From assembly GCA_039928615.1 (NCBI GenBank), contig JBDSSS010000062.1, forward strand, positions 1 through 15,495: a stretch of DNA of 15,495 bases, given 5' to 3'. Both the position numbers and the translations under genes were made by a program. The DNA comes from JBDSSS01 sp039928615. Its GTDB lineage: Bacteria; Actinomycetota; Actinomycetes; Actinomycetales; Dermatophilaceae. The notes below the pieces were generated by a model. It saw only the letters and a list, made by a program, of their open reading frames with translations. It did no database searches and had not been told where the DNA came from. This document shows positions 1 to 5,702 of the stretch, piece after piece. Numbering within the stretch: position 1 is the stretch's first letter; each line of letters begins with the position of its first letter.

Positions 1-966
1 ACCATGCGCCAGCTCCTCGAGAGCGGCGTCCACTTCGGGCACCAGACCCGTCGCTGGAACCCCAAGATGAAGCGCTTCATCATGACCGAGCGCAATGGCA
101 TCTACATCATCGACCTGCAGCAGTCGCTGACGTACATCAACAACGCCTACGAGTTCGTCAAGGAGACGGTCGCCCACGGTGGCACCATCCTCTTCGTCGG
201 GACGAAGAAGCAGGCCCAAGAGCCCATCGCCGAGCAGGCGACGCGCGTCGGGATGCCCTACGTCAACCACCGCTGGCTCGGTGGCATGCTCACCAACTTC
301 CAGACGATCTCCAAGCGCCTCACGCGCCTCAAGGAGCTCGAGGAGCTCGACTTCGACGACGTGGCCGGCTCCGGCTTCACGAAGAAGGAGATGCTGATCT
401 TCAAGCGCGAGCGCGACAAGCTCGCCAAGACGCTCGGCGGCATCCGCACGATGTCCAAGGTCCCCTCGGCCGTCTGGATCGTCGACACGAAGAAGGAGCA
501 CCTCGCCGTTGACGAGGCGCGCAAGCTCGGCCTTCCCGTCATCGCGATCCTCGACACCAACTGCGACCCCGACGAGGTCGACTACAAGATCCCCGGCAAC
601 GACGACGCGATCCGTTCCGTCACGCTGCTGACCCGGGTCGTGGCCGACGCCGTCGCCGACGGTCTGGTGCAGCGCTCGTCCGGCAAGTCCGGCGCCGAGA
701 CCACCGCCGAGGAGCCCCTCGCCGAGTGGGAGCGCGAGCTCTACGCCGACGCCGACAAGACCGACGCCGCCGCAGCTCCTGCTGCCGAGGCCACCGAGGC
801 TCCTGCCGCTGAGGCCACCGAGGCTCCTGCTGCCGAGGCCACCGAGGCTCCTGCTGCCGAGGCTCCTGCTGCCGAGGCTCCGGCTGACGAGGTCGAGGCC
901 CCCGCGGCCGAGGTCCCTGCTGAGGCCACCGAGGCTGCTGAGCCCGTCGCGGCCGAGCAGGCCTGA
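1..966 (+). CDS. rpsB: 30S ribosomal protein uS2 (S2), 5' end cut by window
   Basis: Component of the small ribosomal subunit, bound on the head/platform side with bS1 in other bacteria. The visible protein opens T-MRQLLESGVHFGHQTRRW, the classic S2 N-terminus; family members normally begin about five residues earlier (MAVVT-), so the true start lies just outside the window and the ATG at 4 is internal. The core runs through GTKKQAQE, NHRWLGGMLTNF and the C-terminal IPGNDDAIRS motif at about residues 198-207. After about residue 235 it continues into a tail of roughly 85 residues made of APAAEATE-type repeats, much longer than the E. coli protein but common in actinobacteria. It is followed by tsf after 50 bp and is surely co-transcribed with it. 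Identity is certain; only the start is missing. Confidence 0.97.
   Translation, partial: TMRQLLESGVHFGHQTRRWNPKMKRFIMTERNGIYIIDLQQSLTYINNAYEFVKETVAHGGTILFVGTKKQAQEPIAEQATRVGMPYVNHRWLGGMLTNFQTISKRLTRLKELEELDFDDVAGSGFTKKEMLIFKRERDKLAKTLGGIRTMSKVPSAVWIVDTKKEHLAVDEARKLGLPVIAILDTNCDPDEVDYKIPGNDDAIRSVTLLTRVVADAVADGLVQRSSGKSGAETTAEEPLAEWERELYADADKTDAAAAPAAEATEAPAAEATEAPAAEATEAPAAEAPAAEAPADEVEAPAAEVPAEATEAAEPVAAEQA
775..891 (+). repeat. In-frame tandem repeats encoding the Ala/Glu/Pro tail of uS2
   Basis: Three 24-bp units (775-798, 799-822, 823-846) encode APAAEATE; the first and third are identical and the second differs by synonymous bases. They are followed by two identical 15-bp units (847-861, 862-876) encoding APAAE and one diverged unit (877-891). 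Units are multiples of three, so gain or loss of copies keeps the frame. Replication slippage is the likely origin. Confidence 0.85.
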
Positions 967-1016
967 GAACCCTTCAGTCACAGTCACTTCCACTGAGGAA
1001 AAGAGCGATACAAAGC

Positions 1017-1847
1017 ATGGCGAACTACACCGCCGCTGACATCAAGGCGCTCCGCGAGCAGACCGGCGCGGGCATGATGGACGTCAAGAAGGCTCTCGAC
1101 GAGGCCGACGGCGACCGTGCCAAGGCGATCGAGATCCTGCGCGTCAAGGGCCTCAAGGGCGTCACGAAGCGTGAGGGCCGTTCGGCCTCCAACGGTCTCG
1201 TGGCAGCCAAGGCCGGCGACGGCGTCGGCACCCTCGTCGAGGTCAACTGCGAGACGGACTTCGTCGCCAAGGGTGAGAAGTTCATCGCCCTCGCCGACCA
1301 GGTCCTGACCCAGGCCGTCGCCTCCGGCGCGGCTGACGCCGAGGCACTCCTGTCGAGCACGCTCGAGGACGGCAAGACCGTCAAGGAGCTGCTCGACGAC
1401 GCCAACGCCACCATCGGCGAGAAGATCGAGGTGCGCCGCGTTGCGCGCCTCGAGGGCGAGAAGGTCGTGTCCTACCTGCACAAGACGAGCCCCGACCTGC
1501 CTGCGCAGATCGGTGTCCTCGTGGCGCTGCAGGGCGGCGACGAGACCATCGGCCGCGACGTCGCGATGCACATCGCCGCGTTCAGCCCGACGGTCCTGAC
1601 CCGCGACGAGGTCGACGCCGACACGGTCGAGAACGAGCGCCGTGTTGCCGAGGCCACCGCCAAGGAGGAGGGCAAGCCCGAGGCCGCCCTTCCCCGCATC
1701 ATCGAGGGTCGCGTCAACGGCTTCTTCAAGGAGAACGTCCTGCTCGAGCAGCCGTTCGCCAAGGACGCCAAGAAGACCGTCGGCAAGGTGCTCGACGAGG
1801 TCGGCGCCACGGCGCAGTCCTTCGCGCGCTTCCGCGTCGGCCAGTGA
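1017..1847 (+). CDS. tsf: Translation elongation factor Ts
   Basis: Guanine-nucleotide exchange factor that regenerates EF-Tu-GTP from EF-Tu-GDP in the cytoplasm. The 276-residue product has the N-terminal UBA-like domain with EF-Ts signature 1 (LREQTGAGMMDVKKAL, residues 12-27) and signature 2 around CETDFVAKGEKF (78-89); TDFV at 80-83 is the segment that contacts EF-Tu. The length matches actinobacterial EF-Ts. The start is fixed by the conserved MANYTAADIK. A purine-rich GAGGAA (995-1000) and AAGAG (1001-1005) lie upstream, the latter at a workable 11-bp spacing. It follows rpsB by 50 bp, the standard ribosomal/translation operon, and is closed by the hairpin at 1872-1909. Confidence 0.97.
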   Translation: MANYTAADIKALREQTGAGMMDVKKALDEADGDRAKAIEILRVKGLKGVTKREGRSASNGLVAAKAGDGVGTLVEVNCETDFVAKGEKFIALADQVLTQAVASGAADAEALLSSTLEDGKTVKELLDDANATIGEKIEVRRVARLEGEKVVSYLHKTSPDLPAQIGVLVALQGGDETIGRDVAMHIAAFSPTVLTRDEVDADTVENERRVAEATAKEEGKPEAALPRIIEGRVNGFFKENVLLEQPFAKDAKKTVGKVLDEVGATAQSFARFRVGQ

Positions 1848-1871
1848 GGTCCTGACCTCCTCGCACCAGCA

Positions 1872-1909
1872 ACGATGCCGGTCACCCCGTTGGGGGTGGC
1901 CGGCATCGT
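1872..1909 (+). terminator. Strong hairpin closing the rpsB-tsf operon
   Basis: Left arm 1872-1888 and right arm 1893-1909 pair over 17 positions with a single G-U wobble and a 4-nt loop (GTTG). It begins 25 bp after the tsf stop. The following T-tract is poor (GCGTTCC), as is frequent in actinobacterial terminators. The position and stem strength make a transcription terminator the best reading. Confidence 0.8.
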
Positions 1910-1950
1910 GCGTTCCGCCCCCGCCCAGGACAACGACCGAGAGGCCCACC

Positions 1951-2523
1951 ATGACCGACCTGCGCGAGCACCCCGACGGGCCGCTCACCGTCGCCATCAC
2001 GCGCCGTGCGGCCCCTGAGGACCAGATGCTCATGCAGGCGTGGGTGCATGCCGGCACGTCGATGGCCGAGCGCTTCGACGGCTTCCTCGGGGCGGGCTGG
2101 GTCCGCTCCGGCGACGCCGACTGGCACATGCTCTACCGGTTCGACTCCAAGGAGAGCCTGGCCCGGTGGGAGGACTCGACCGAGCGCAGGCGCTGGCTGC
2201 GGTCGGCCGCCGACCTCGTGGAGCACCGCCGCACGGAGTACCGCACCGGCATCGAGGGCTGGTTCGACGAGCCCCGATCGCGCGACGTGGAGGAGATGCC
2301 GGCGCCCTCCGCGCCGCCACGGTGGAAGCAGGCGACGGTCATCTGGTTCGCCTTCTTCCCCACGAGCCTGGCCCTCGCCGTCATCCTCGGACCGTTGAGC
2401 GCGGCCTGGCCGGTCGTCCTCCGGGTCCTCGTCAGCACCCTCGTCGCGACGCCGTGGATGACCTACGTCTTCCTGCCGCTGATGACCCGAACCTTCTCCC
2501 GCTGGCTCGCCCCTCGCCCCTGA
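1951..2523 (+). CDS. ABM-superfamily protein with C-terminal membrane hairpin (COG3224-like)
   Basis: Predicted 190-residue protein. Residues about 10-105 form an antibiotic-biosynthesis-monooxygenase-like ferredoxin-fold domain (LTVAITRRA at the first strand, then AWVHAGTSMAERFDGFLGAG, WHMLYRFDS and LARWEDSTERRRWL). A linker rich in Pro leads to two hydrophobic segments at about 128-148 and 153-176, with PPRWKQATVIW before the first and TYVFLPLMTR after the second. This arrangement, soluble ABM domain followed by two membrane segments, is that of COG3224 proteins. I chose the ATG at 1951 because GAGG (1941-1944) sits 6 bp upstream and the domain begins there; the open frame extends further upstream only by overlapping tsf in another frame. 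The substrate is unknown. It precedes the sulfur operon by 96 bp but need not belong to it. Confidence 0.75.
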   Translation: MTDLREHPDGPLTVAITRRAAPEDQMLMQAWVHAGTSMAERFDGFLGAGWVRSGDADWHMLYRFDSKESLARWEDSTERRRWLRSAADLVEHRRTEYRTGIEGWFDEPRSRDVEEMPAPSAPPRWKQATVIWFAFFPTSLALAVILGPLSAAWPVVLRVLVSTLVATPWMTYVFLPLMTRTFSRWLAPRP

Positions 2524-2546
2524 CGGGCAACCTGACGACCGCCCCC

Positions 2547-2562
2547 TGTCTCGAAGGTCACA
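2547..2562 (+). promoter_or_regulatory. Crp/Fnr-like box 1 upstream of the sulfur operon
   Basis: TGTCT-N6-TCACA. It matches the Crp-type consensus TGTGA-N6-TCACA at 8 of 10 half-site positions, with a perfect right half. It lies in a 20-bp repeat (2545-2564) that recurs 23 bp downstream with two differences. Its centre is at about -65.5 if transcription starts at the ATG of the next gene. Confidence 0.45.
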
Positions 2563-2569
2563 GCCGACC

Positions 2570-2585
2570 TGTCTCGTCGGTCACA
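2570..2585 (+). promoter_or_regulatory. Crp/Fnr-like box 2 upstream of the sulfur operon
   Basis: TGTCT-N6-TCACA, with half-sites identical to box 1; only two spacer bases differ. Its centre is at about -42.5 relative to a leaderless start at 2620, next to the -41.5 position used by class II Crp activation. This would explain why no -35 hexamer is visible. Confidence 0.45.
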
Positions 2586-2594
2586 GCGTCCGGC

Positions 2595-2610
2595 ATACCC
2601 AGGGGGGTAC
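2595..2610 (+). promoter_or_regulatory. TACCC-N4-GGGTA dyad, CsoR/CstR-like operator candidate
   Basis: The sequence ATACCCAGGGGGGTAC contains perfect 5-bp arms (2596-2600 and 2605-2609). A G/C tract bounded by ATA/TA resembles operators of CsoR/CstR repressors, of which CstR senses persulfides and controls sulfide-oxidation genes in Staphylococcus. It overlaps the proposed -10. Part of it is also shared with the octamer CGGCATAC (2591-2598), which weakens the case. Confidence 0.35.
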
Positions 2611-2613
2611 GTT
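2608..2613 (+). promoter_or_regulatory. Leaderless -10 element (TACGTT) of the sulfur operon
   Basis: TACGTT fits the actinobacterial TANNNT -10 and is followed by exactly six bases before the ATG at 2620, so transcription would start at or next to the start codon. No Shine-Dalgarno sequence precedes this ATG, which agrees with a leaderless transcript. Confidence 0.5.
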
Positions 2614-2619
2614 CGAAGC

Positions 2620-3867
2620 ATGAAAACCACCATGAGATCGCTCGTGGTTCTCGGAGCAGGCACTGCCGGCACCATGATCGTCAACAAGCTGCGGCACCGC
2701 CTCCCGGCCACGGAGTGGAAGATCACCGTCATCGACAAGGACGACGTCCACGACTACCAGCCGGGATACCTGTTCATCCCGTTCGACCAGCTCGAGCCGG
2801 ACCAGGTCCGACGCAGCACCCACACCTTCATCGACGACGGTGTCGACCTGGTGCTCGCCGAGGTCGACCGTGTCGACCCCGACGCCCGGGAGGTCCTCCT
2901 CGAGGACGGCCGGACCATCGTCTACGACTACCTCGTCATCGCGACCGGCACGACGCCGCGCCCTGACCAGACACCCGGCATGCTCGGTGACGAGTGGCAC
3001 CGGTCGGTGGGGGAGTTCTACACCTACGAGGGCGCGCTCGCCCTGCGCGAGCAGCTGGCTCTCTTCGCCGGGGGCCGGCTCGTCATCCACATCACCGAGA
3101 TGCCGATCAAGTGCCCGGTCGCGCCGCTGGAGTTCGCGTTCCTCGTCGACCAGGACCTGCGCCAGCGGGGCCTGCGGGACCGCACCGAGATCGTCTACGT
3201 CACGCCCCTCGACGGCGCGTTCACCAAGCCGGTGGCCAGCGAGCACCTCGGCCACGTCCTCGCCGAGCGCGAGATCACCGTCGAGCCGGACTTCATGATC
3301 GAGCGGGTGGACCAGGAGCGGAAGGTCATCGTCTCCTACGACGAGCGCGAGGTCGCCTACGACCAGCTCGTCACCATCCCGCTCAACATGGGCGCCGACC
3401 TGGTGACCCGGTCGGGCCTCGGCGACGAGCTCGGCTACGTACCGGTCGACCGCCACACGATGCGTTCGACGGCATACGACACGATCTTCGCCCTCGGTGA
3501 CGCGGCCAACCTGCCGACGTCCAAGGCCGGGTCCGTGGCCCACTTCTCCGTCGAGATCTTCGTCGAGAACTTCGTCGAGCTCGCCCGAGGCCGCCAGCTG
3601 ACCCACTCCTTCGACGGGCACGCCAACTGCTTCGTCGAGTCCGGGGGCGGGCGGGCCATGCTCCTCGACTTCAACTACGACACCGAGCCGCTGACCGGGA
3701 CCTTCCCGTTCCCCCGGGTCGGGCCGATGTCCCTGCTCAAGGAGAGCCGGGCCAACCACCTGGGCAAGCTCGCCTTCCGACACGTGTACTGGAACGTCCT
3801 GCTCCCCGGCCGACCGCTCGGTCTGCCGTCGCAGATGTCCATGGCGGGCAAGATCCCCGCTGCCTGA
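2620..3867 (+). CDS. Sulfide:quinone oxidoreductase-like FAD flavoprotein
   Basis: Predicted to oxidise sulfide to sulfane sulfur (polysulfide or persulfide) and pass electrons to membrane quinone. The 415-residue protein has an FAD-binding Rossmann motif LGAGTAG (11-17), the ATGTTPRP strand (108-115) and the second FAD motif ALGDAANLPTSKAG (291-304). Both redox cysteines expected in SQRs are present: Cys165 in PIKCPVAP and Cys337 in HANCFVES. The block FNYDTEPLTGTFPFP and the C-terminal YWNVLLPG resemble the quinone-side region of mitochondrial SQOR. These features separate it from NDH-2 type NADH dehydrogenases. No signal peptide or clear transmembrane helix is seen; SQRs attach to the membrane by amphipathic C-terminal helices. 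The start at 2620 fits the leaderless promoter; ATG at 2632 is an alternative. It is the first gene of an apparent three-gene operon with tusE and dsrE2. Confidence 0.88.
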   Translation: MKTTMRSLVVLGAGTAGTMIVNKLRHRLPATEWKITVIDKDDVHDYQPGYLFIPFDQLEPDQVRRSTHTFIDDGVDLVLAEVDRVDPDAREVLLEDGRTIVYDYLVIATGTTPRPDQTPGMLGDEWHRSVGEFYTYEGALALREQLALFAGGRLVIHITEMPIKCPVAPLEFAFLVDQDLRQRGLRDRTEIVYVTPLDGAFTKPVASEHLGHVLAEREITVEPDFMIERVDQERKVIVSYDEREVAYDQLVTIPLNMGADLVTRSGLGDELGYVPVDRHTMRSTAYDTIFALGDAANLPTSKAGSVAHFSVEIFVENFVELARGRQLTHSFDGHANCFVESGGGRAMLLDFNYDTEPLTGTFPFPRVGPMSLLKESRANHLGKLAFRHVYWNVLLPGRPLGLPSQMSMAGKIPAA

Positions 3868-3889
3868 GAACGCCTGGAAGGAGCGTCCG

Positions 3890-4216
3890 ATGACCACCAC
3901 CCTGCACACCACCACGATCGCCGGCCACGAGGTCGACGTCAACGAGGAGGGCTTCCTCACCCGGCCGGACCAGTGGAGCGAGGACCTCGGCCGTGAGCTC
4001 GCCCGACTGATCGGCGTCGAGCTCACCGACGAGCACTGGACCCTGATCCGCTTCCTGCGCGACGACTTCGCCGCCGAAGGCGAGACGGCCACCCTGCGAC
4101 GGGTCAGCACCCGCACCGGGATCCCCATCAAGAGCCTCTTCACCCTGTTCCCGGGCAAGCCCGCGAAGAAGATGGCCTACGTCGCGGGCCTGCCCAAGCC
4201 GAAGGGATGTGTGTGA
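3890..4216 (+). CDS. TusE/DsrC-family sulfur relay protein
   Basis: Small cytoplasmic persulfide carrier, 108 residues, the usual family length. Family hallmarks are visible: GHEVDVNEEGFL near the N-terminus, QWSEDLGRELA (28-38), LTDEHWTLIRFLRD (45-58) and the flexible C-terminal arm AGLPKPKGCV. The penultimate Cys107 is the conserved CysA that carries sulfur. The CysB position, 11 residues earlier, is Ala96, so this is TusE-like and not a DsrC able to form the intramolecular trisulfide used with DsrAB. A strong SD (GGAAGGAG, 3876-3883) lies 6 bp before the ATG, and the gap to the upstream flavoprotein gene is 22 bp. Its stop overlaps the next start. No tusBCD or dsrAB genes are present in the window. 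Confidence 0.9.
   Translation: MTTTLHTTTIAGHEVDVNEEGFLTRPDQWSEDLGRELARLIGVELTDEHWTLIRFLRDDFAAEGETATLRRVSTRTGIPIKSLFTLFPGKPAKKMAYVAGLPKPKGCV
4202..4207 (+). promoter_or_regulatory. Ribosome binding site selecting the dsrE2 start at 4216
   Basis: AAGGGA ends 8 bp before the ATG at 4216, whereas it overlaps the in-frame ATG at 4207. The upstream stop and this start share one base (TGATG, 4214-4218), a typical translational-coupling arrangement. Both points favour 4216 over 4207. Confidence 0.7.
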
Positions 4217-4761
4217 TGACCACCGAGACCACCGAGACCACCGAAACCACCGAAACCACCGAAACGGCCCCGTTCGTGCCGAGCTTCGACAGCCCGACCC
4301 AGGAGGGGCGCACGCTGGCCATCATCTGCAGCAAGGGCACCCTCGACATGGCCTACCCGGGGCTCATCCTCGGCAACGCCGCGCTGGGGGAGGGGATCGA
4401 GACCCACATCTTCTTCACCTTCTGGGGTTTCGACATGATCAACCTCAAGACCCAGGACAGCCTCAAGGCCACCCTGCTCGGCAATCCCGCGATGCACCTG
4501 CCGCAGGGTCTGGGCGGCATCCCCGGGATGACCCACCTCGCCACGTCGCAGCTGAAGAAGGCGATCGCCGAGCTCGACATCCCCGAGGTGCCGGACTTCC
4601 TCGACCAGATCGTCGCCTCCGGCGGCCACCTGTGGGCGTGCCGGCTCTCCGCGGACATGAACCACCTCTCCGAGGCGGACCTGCGTGACGACGTGGAGGG
4701 CATCATCTCGGCGTCGGACTTCATCGAGATGACGGCAGGCGCCCAGCTGCTCTTCATCTGA
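4216..4761 (+). CDS. DsrE2-like (DsrE/DsrF/DsrH family) sulfur-transfer protein
   Basis: Predicted sulfur-relay protein of 181 residues. After a low-complexity Thr/Glu leader (2-17) comes a DsrE-type fold: TLAIICSKGTLDMAYPGLIL (33-52), then HIFFTFWGFDMI (64-75), an insert with PQGLGGIPGMTHL (96-108), and WACRLSADMNHLSEADL (140-156) followed by the terminal GIISASDFIEM. Two cysteines stand at the usual DsrE2 positions, Cys38 in the first strand-loop and Cys142 in the WACRLS motif. DsrE2 proteins bind persulfide and are found near tusA, rhodanese and sulfur-oxidation genes. No transmembrane helix is obvious, although the FFTFWGF segment is hydrophobic. It is translationally coupled to tusE (TGATG) and ends the sulfur operon. 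An alternative start at 4207 would add MCV. Confidence 0.87.
   Translation: MTTETTETTETTETTETAPFVPSFDSPTQEGRTLAIICSKGTLDMAYPGLILGNAALGEGIETHIFFTFWGFDMINLKTQDSLKATLLGNPAMHLPQGLGGIPGMTHLATSQLKKAIAELDIPEVPDFLDQIVASGGHLWACRLSADMNHLSEADLRDDVEGIISASDFIEMTAGAQLLFI
4219..4263 (+). repeat. Five 9-bp tandem units encoding (Thr-Thr-Glu)n
   Basis: ACCACCGAG occurs twice and ACCACCGAA three times in direct succession immediately after the start codon of the DsrE2-like gene. The unit is in frame, so copy-number change alters only the length of the N-terminal tail. Confidence 0.9.
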
Positions 4762-4799
4762 CGCGGCCCCTGACGCGGCATCGAAGGCGGGGCCCGGGG

Positions 4800-4830
4800 G
4801 TGGCGCACCCTCGATGAGGTGGTGCGCCAC
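4800..4830 (+). terminator. Perfect 10-bp hairpin between dsrE2 and pyrH
   Basis: GTGGCGCACC (4800-4809) pairs perfectly with GGTGCGCCAC (4821-4830) around an 11-nt loop that contains a further CTC/GAG pairing. It sits 38 bp after the sulfur operon and 56 bp before pyrH, with no T-tract after it. A terminator for the sulfur operon is the simplest reading; a structured leader of pyrH or a protein-binding palindrome is possible. Confidence 0.5.
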
Positions 4831-4872
4831 GAGGTGTGGAAGGATCGACCGACCGCCTGCACGCTGACCCAC

Positions 4873-4877
4873 GGAGG
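4873..4877 (+). promoter_or_regulatory. Shine-Dalgarno sequence fixing the pyrH start
   Basis: GGAGG ends 9 bp before the ATG at 4887. The frame is open from an earlier ATG at 4836, but that start has no SD and would add 17 residues absent from UMP kinases. Confidence 0.8.
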
Positions 4878-4886
4878 CCCACCGTC

Positions 4887-5615
4887 ATGTCCGACGCCCC
4901 GACGACCCCCTTCCACCGGGTCCTGCTCAAGCTGTCCGGCGAGGTCTTCGGCGGGGGCAAGATCGGCCTCGACCCCGCCGTCGTCCACGGCATCGCCCGC
5001 CAGGTGGCCGACGCCGTGCGCGGAGGCGTCGAGGTGGCCGTCGTCATCGGCGGTGGCAACTTCTTCCGCGGCGCCGAGCTCCAGCAGCGCGGTATGGACC
5101 GCACCCGTGCCGACTACATGGGCATGCTCGGCACGGTGATGAACTGCCTCGCCCTGCAGGACTTCCTCGAGAAGGAGGGCATCGAGACGCGGGTCCAGTC
5201 CGCGATCGAGATGACCCAGGTCGCCGAGCCCTACATCCCGCGCCGCGCGATCCGCCACCTCGAGAAGCAGCGCGTCGTCATCTTCGGCGCCGGCGCCGGT
5301 ATGCCGTTCTTCTCCACCGACACCGTGAGCGCGCAGCGCGCCCTCGAGATCAAGTGCGACGCCGTGCTCATCGCGAAGAACGGCGTCGACGGGGTCTACG
5401 ACTCCGACCCGAAGCACAACCCCGACGCGAAGAAGCTCGAGACGGTCACCTTCGACGAGGCGCTCTCGGCCGGCCTCAAGGTCGTCGACGCGGCGGCCTT
5501 CAGCCTGTGCATGGACAACAAGCTGCCGATGATCGTCTTCGGGATGGAGGGCCCGGGTAACATCACCCGCGCCCTGCTGGGTGAGAAGATCGGGACGCTG
5601 GTCACCAACGCCTGA
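4887..5615 (+). CDS. pyrH: UMP kinase
   Basis: Phosphorylates UMP to UDP with ATP in de novo pyrimidine nucleotide synthesis; a hexameric amino-acid-kinase-fold enzyme distinct from eukaryotic UMP/CMP kinase. The 242-residue product shows the phosphate-binding LKLSGE (14-19), IGGGNFFRG (54-62), the family-specific DRTRADYMGM (71-80), the GAGAGMPFFSTD nucleotide loop (134-145) and AKNGVDGVYDSDP (163-175). The length is typical. The start at 4887 is set by GGAGG at 4873-4877. It lies 87 bp upstream of frr, its common partner. In most actinobacteria tsf directly precedes it, so the four-gene block before it is an insertion relative to that order. Confidence 0.97.
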   Translation: MSDAPTTPFHRVLLKLSGEVFGGGKIGLDPAVVHGIARQVADAVRGGVEVAVVIGGGNFFRGAELQQRGMDRTRADYMGMLGTVMNCLALQDFLEKEGIETRVQSAIEMTQVAEPYIPRRAIRHLEKQRVVIFGAGAGMPFFSTDTVSAQRALEIKCDAVLIAKNGVDGVYDSDPKHNPDAKKLETVTFDEALSAGLKVVDAAAFSLCMDNKLPMIVFGMEGPGNITRALLGEKIGTLVTNA

Positions 5616-5702
5616 GCCCGACCGGCTCCGCGACGACGGAGACGGCCCCCGCACACCGACCACCACGACCGCACCACCCCCACGGGACGAGGAAGCACAG
5701 CG

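Noticed and set aside
1642..1950. Upstream extension of the ABM-protein frame
   Set aside because: It overlaps tsf in another frame and crosses the tsf hairpin. The ATG at 1951 has a suitable SD.
2581..4158. Open frame of 525 codons on the minus strand
   Set aside because: It is antisense to the SQR-like and TusE genes, which have clear family motifs.
4759..4779. Direct repeat TGACGCGGC (twice, 12-bp period) at the end of the DsrE2-like gene
   Set aside because: It is short, partly within the stop codon, and such repeats are expected by chance in GC-rich DNA; no function suggested.
5626..5641. CTCCG/CGGAG hairpin between pyrH and frr
   Set aside because: A 5-bp stem with no T-tract between two commonly co-transcribed genes is too weak to call a terminator.
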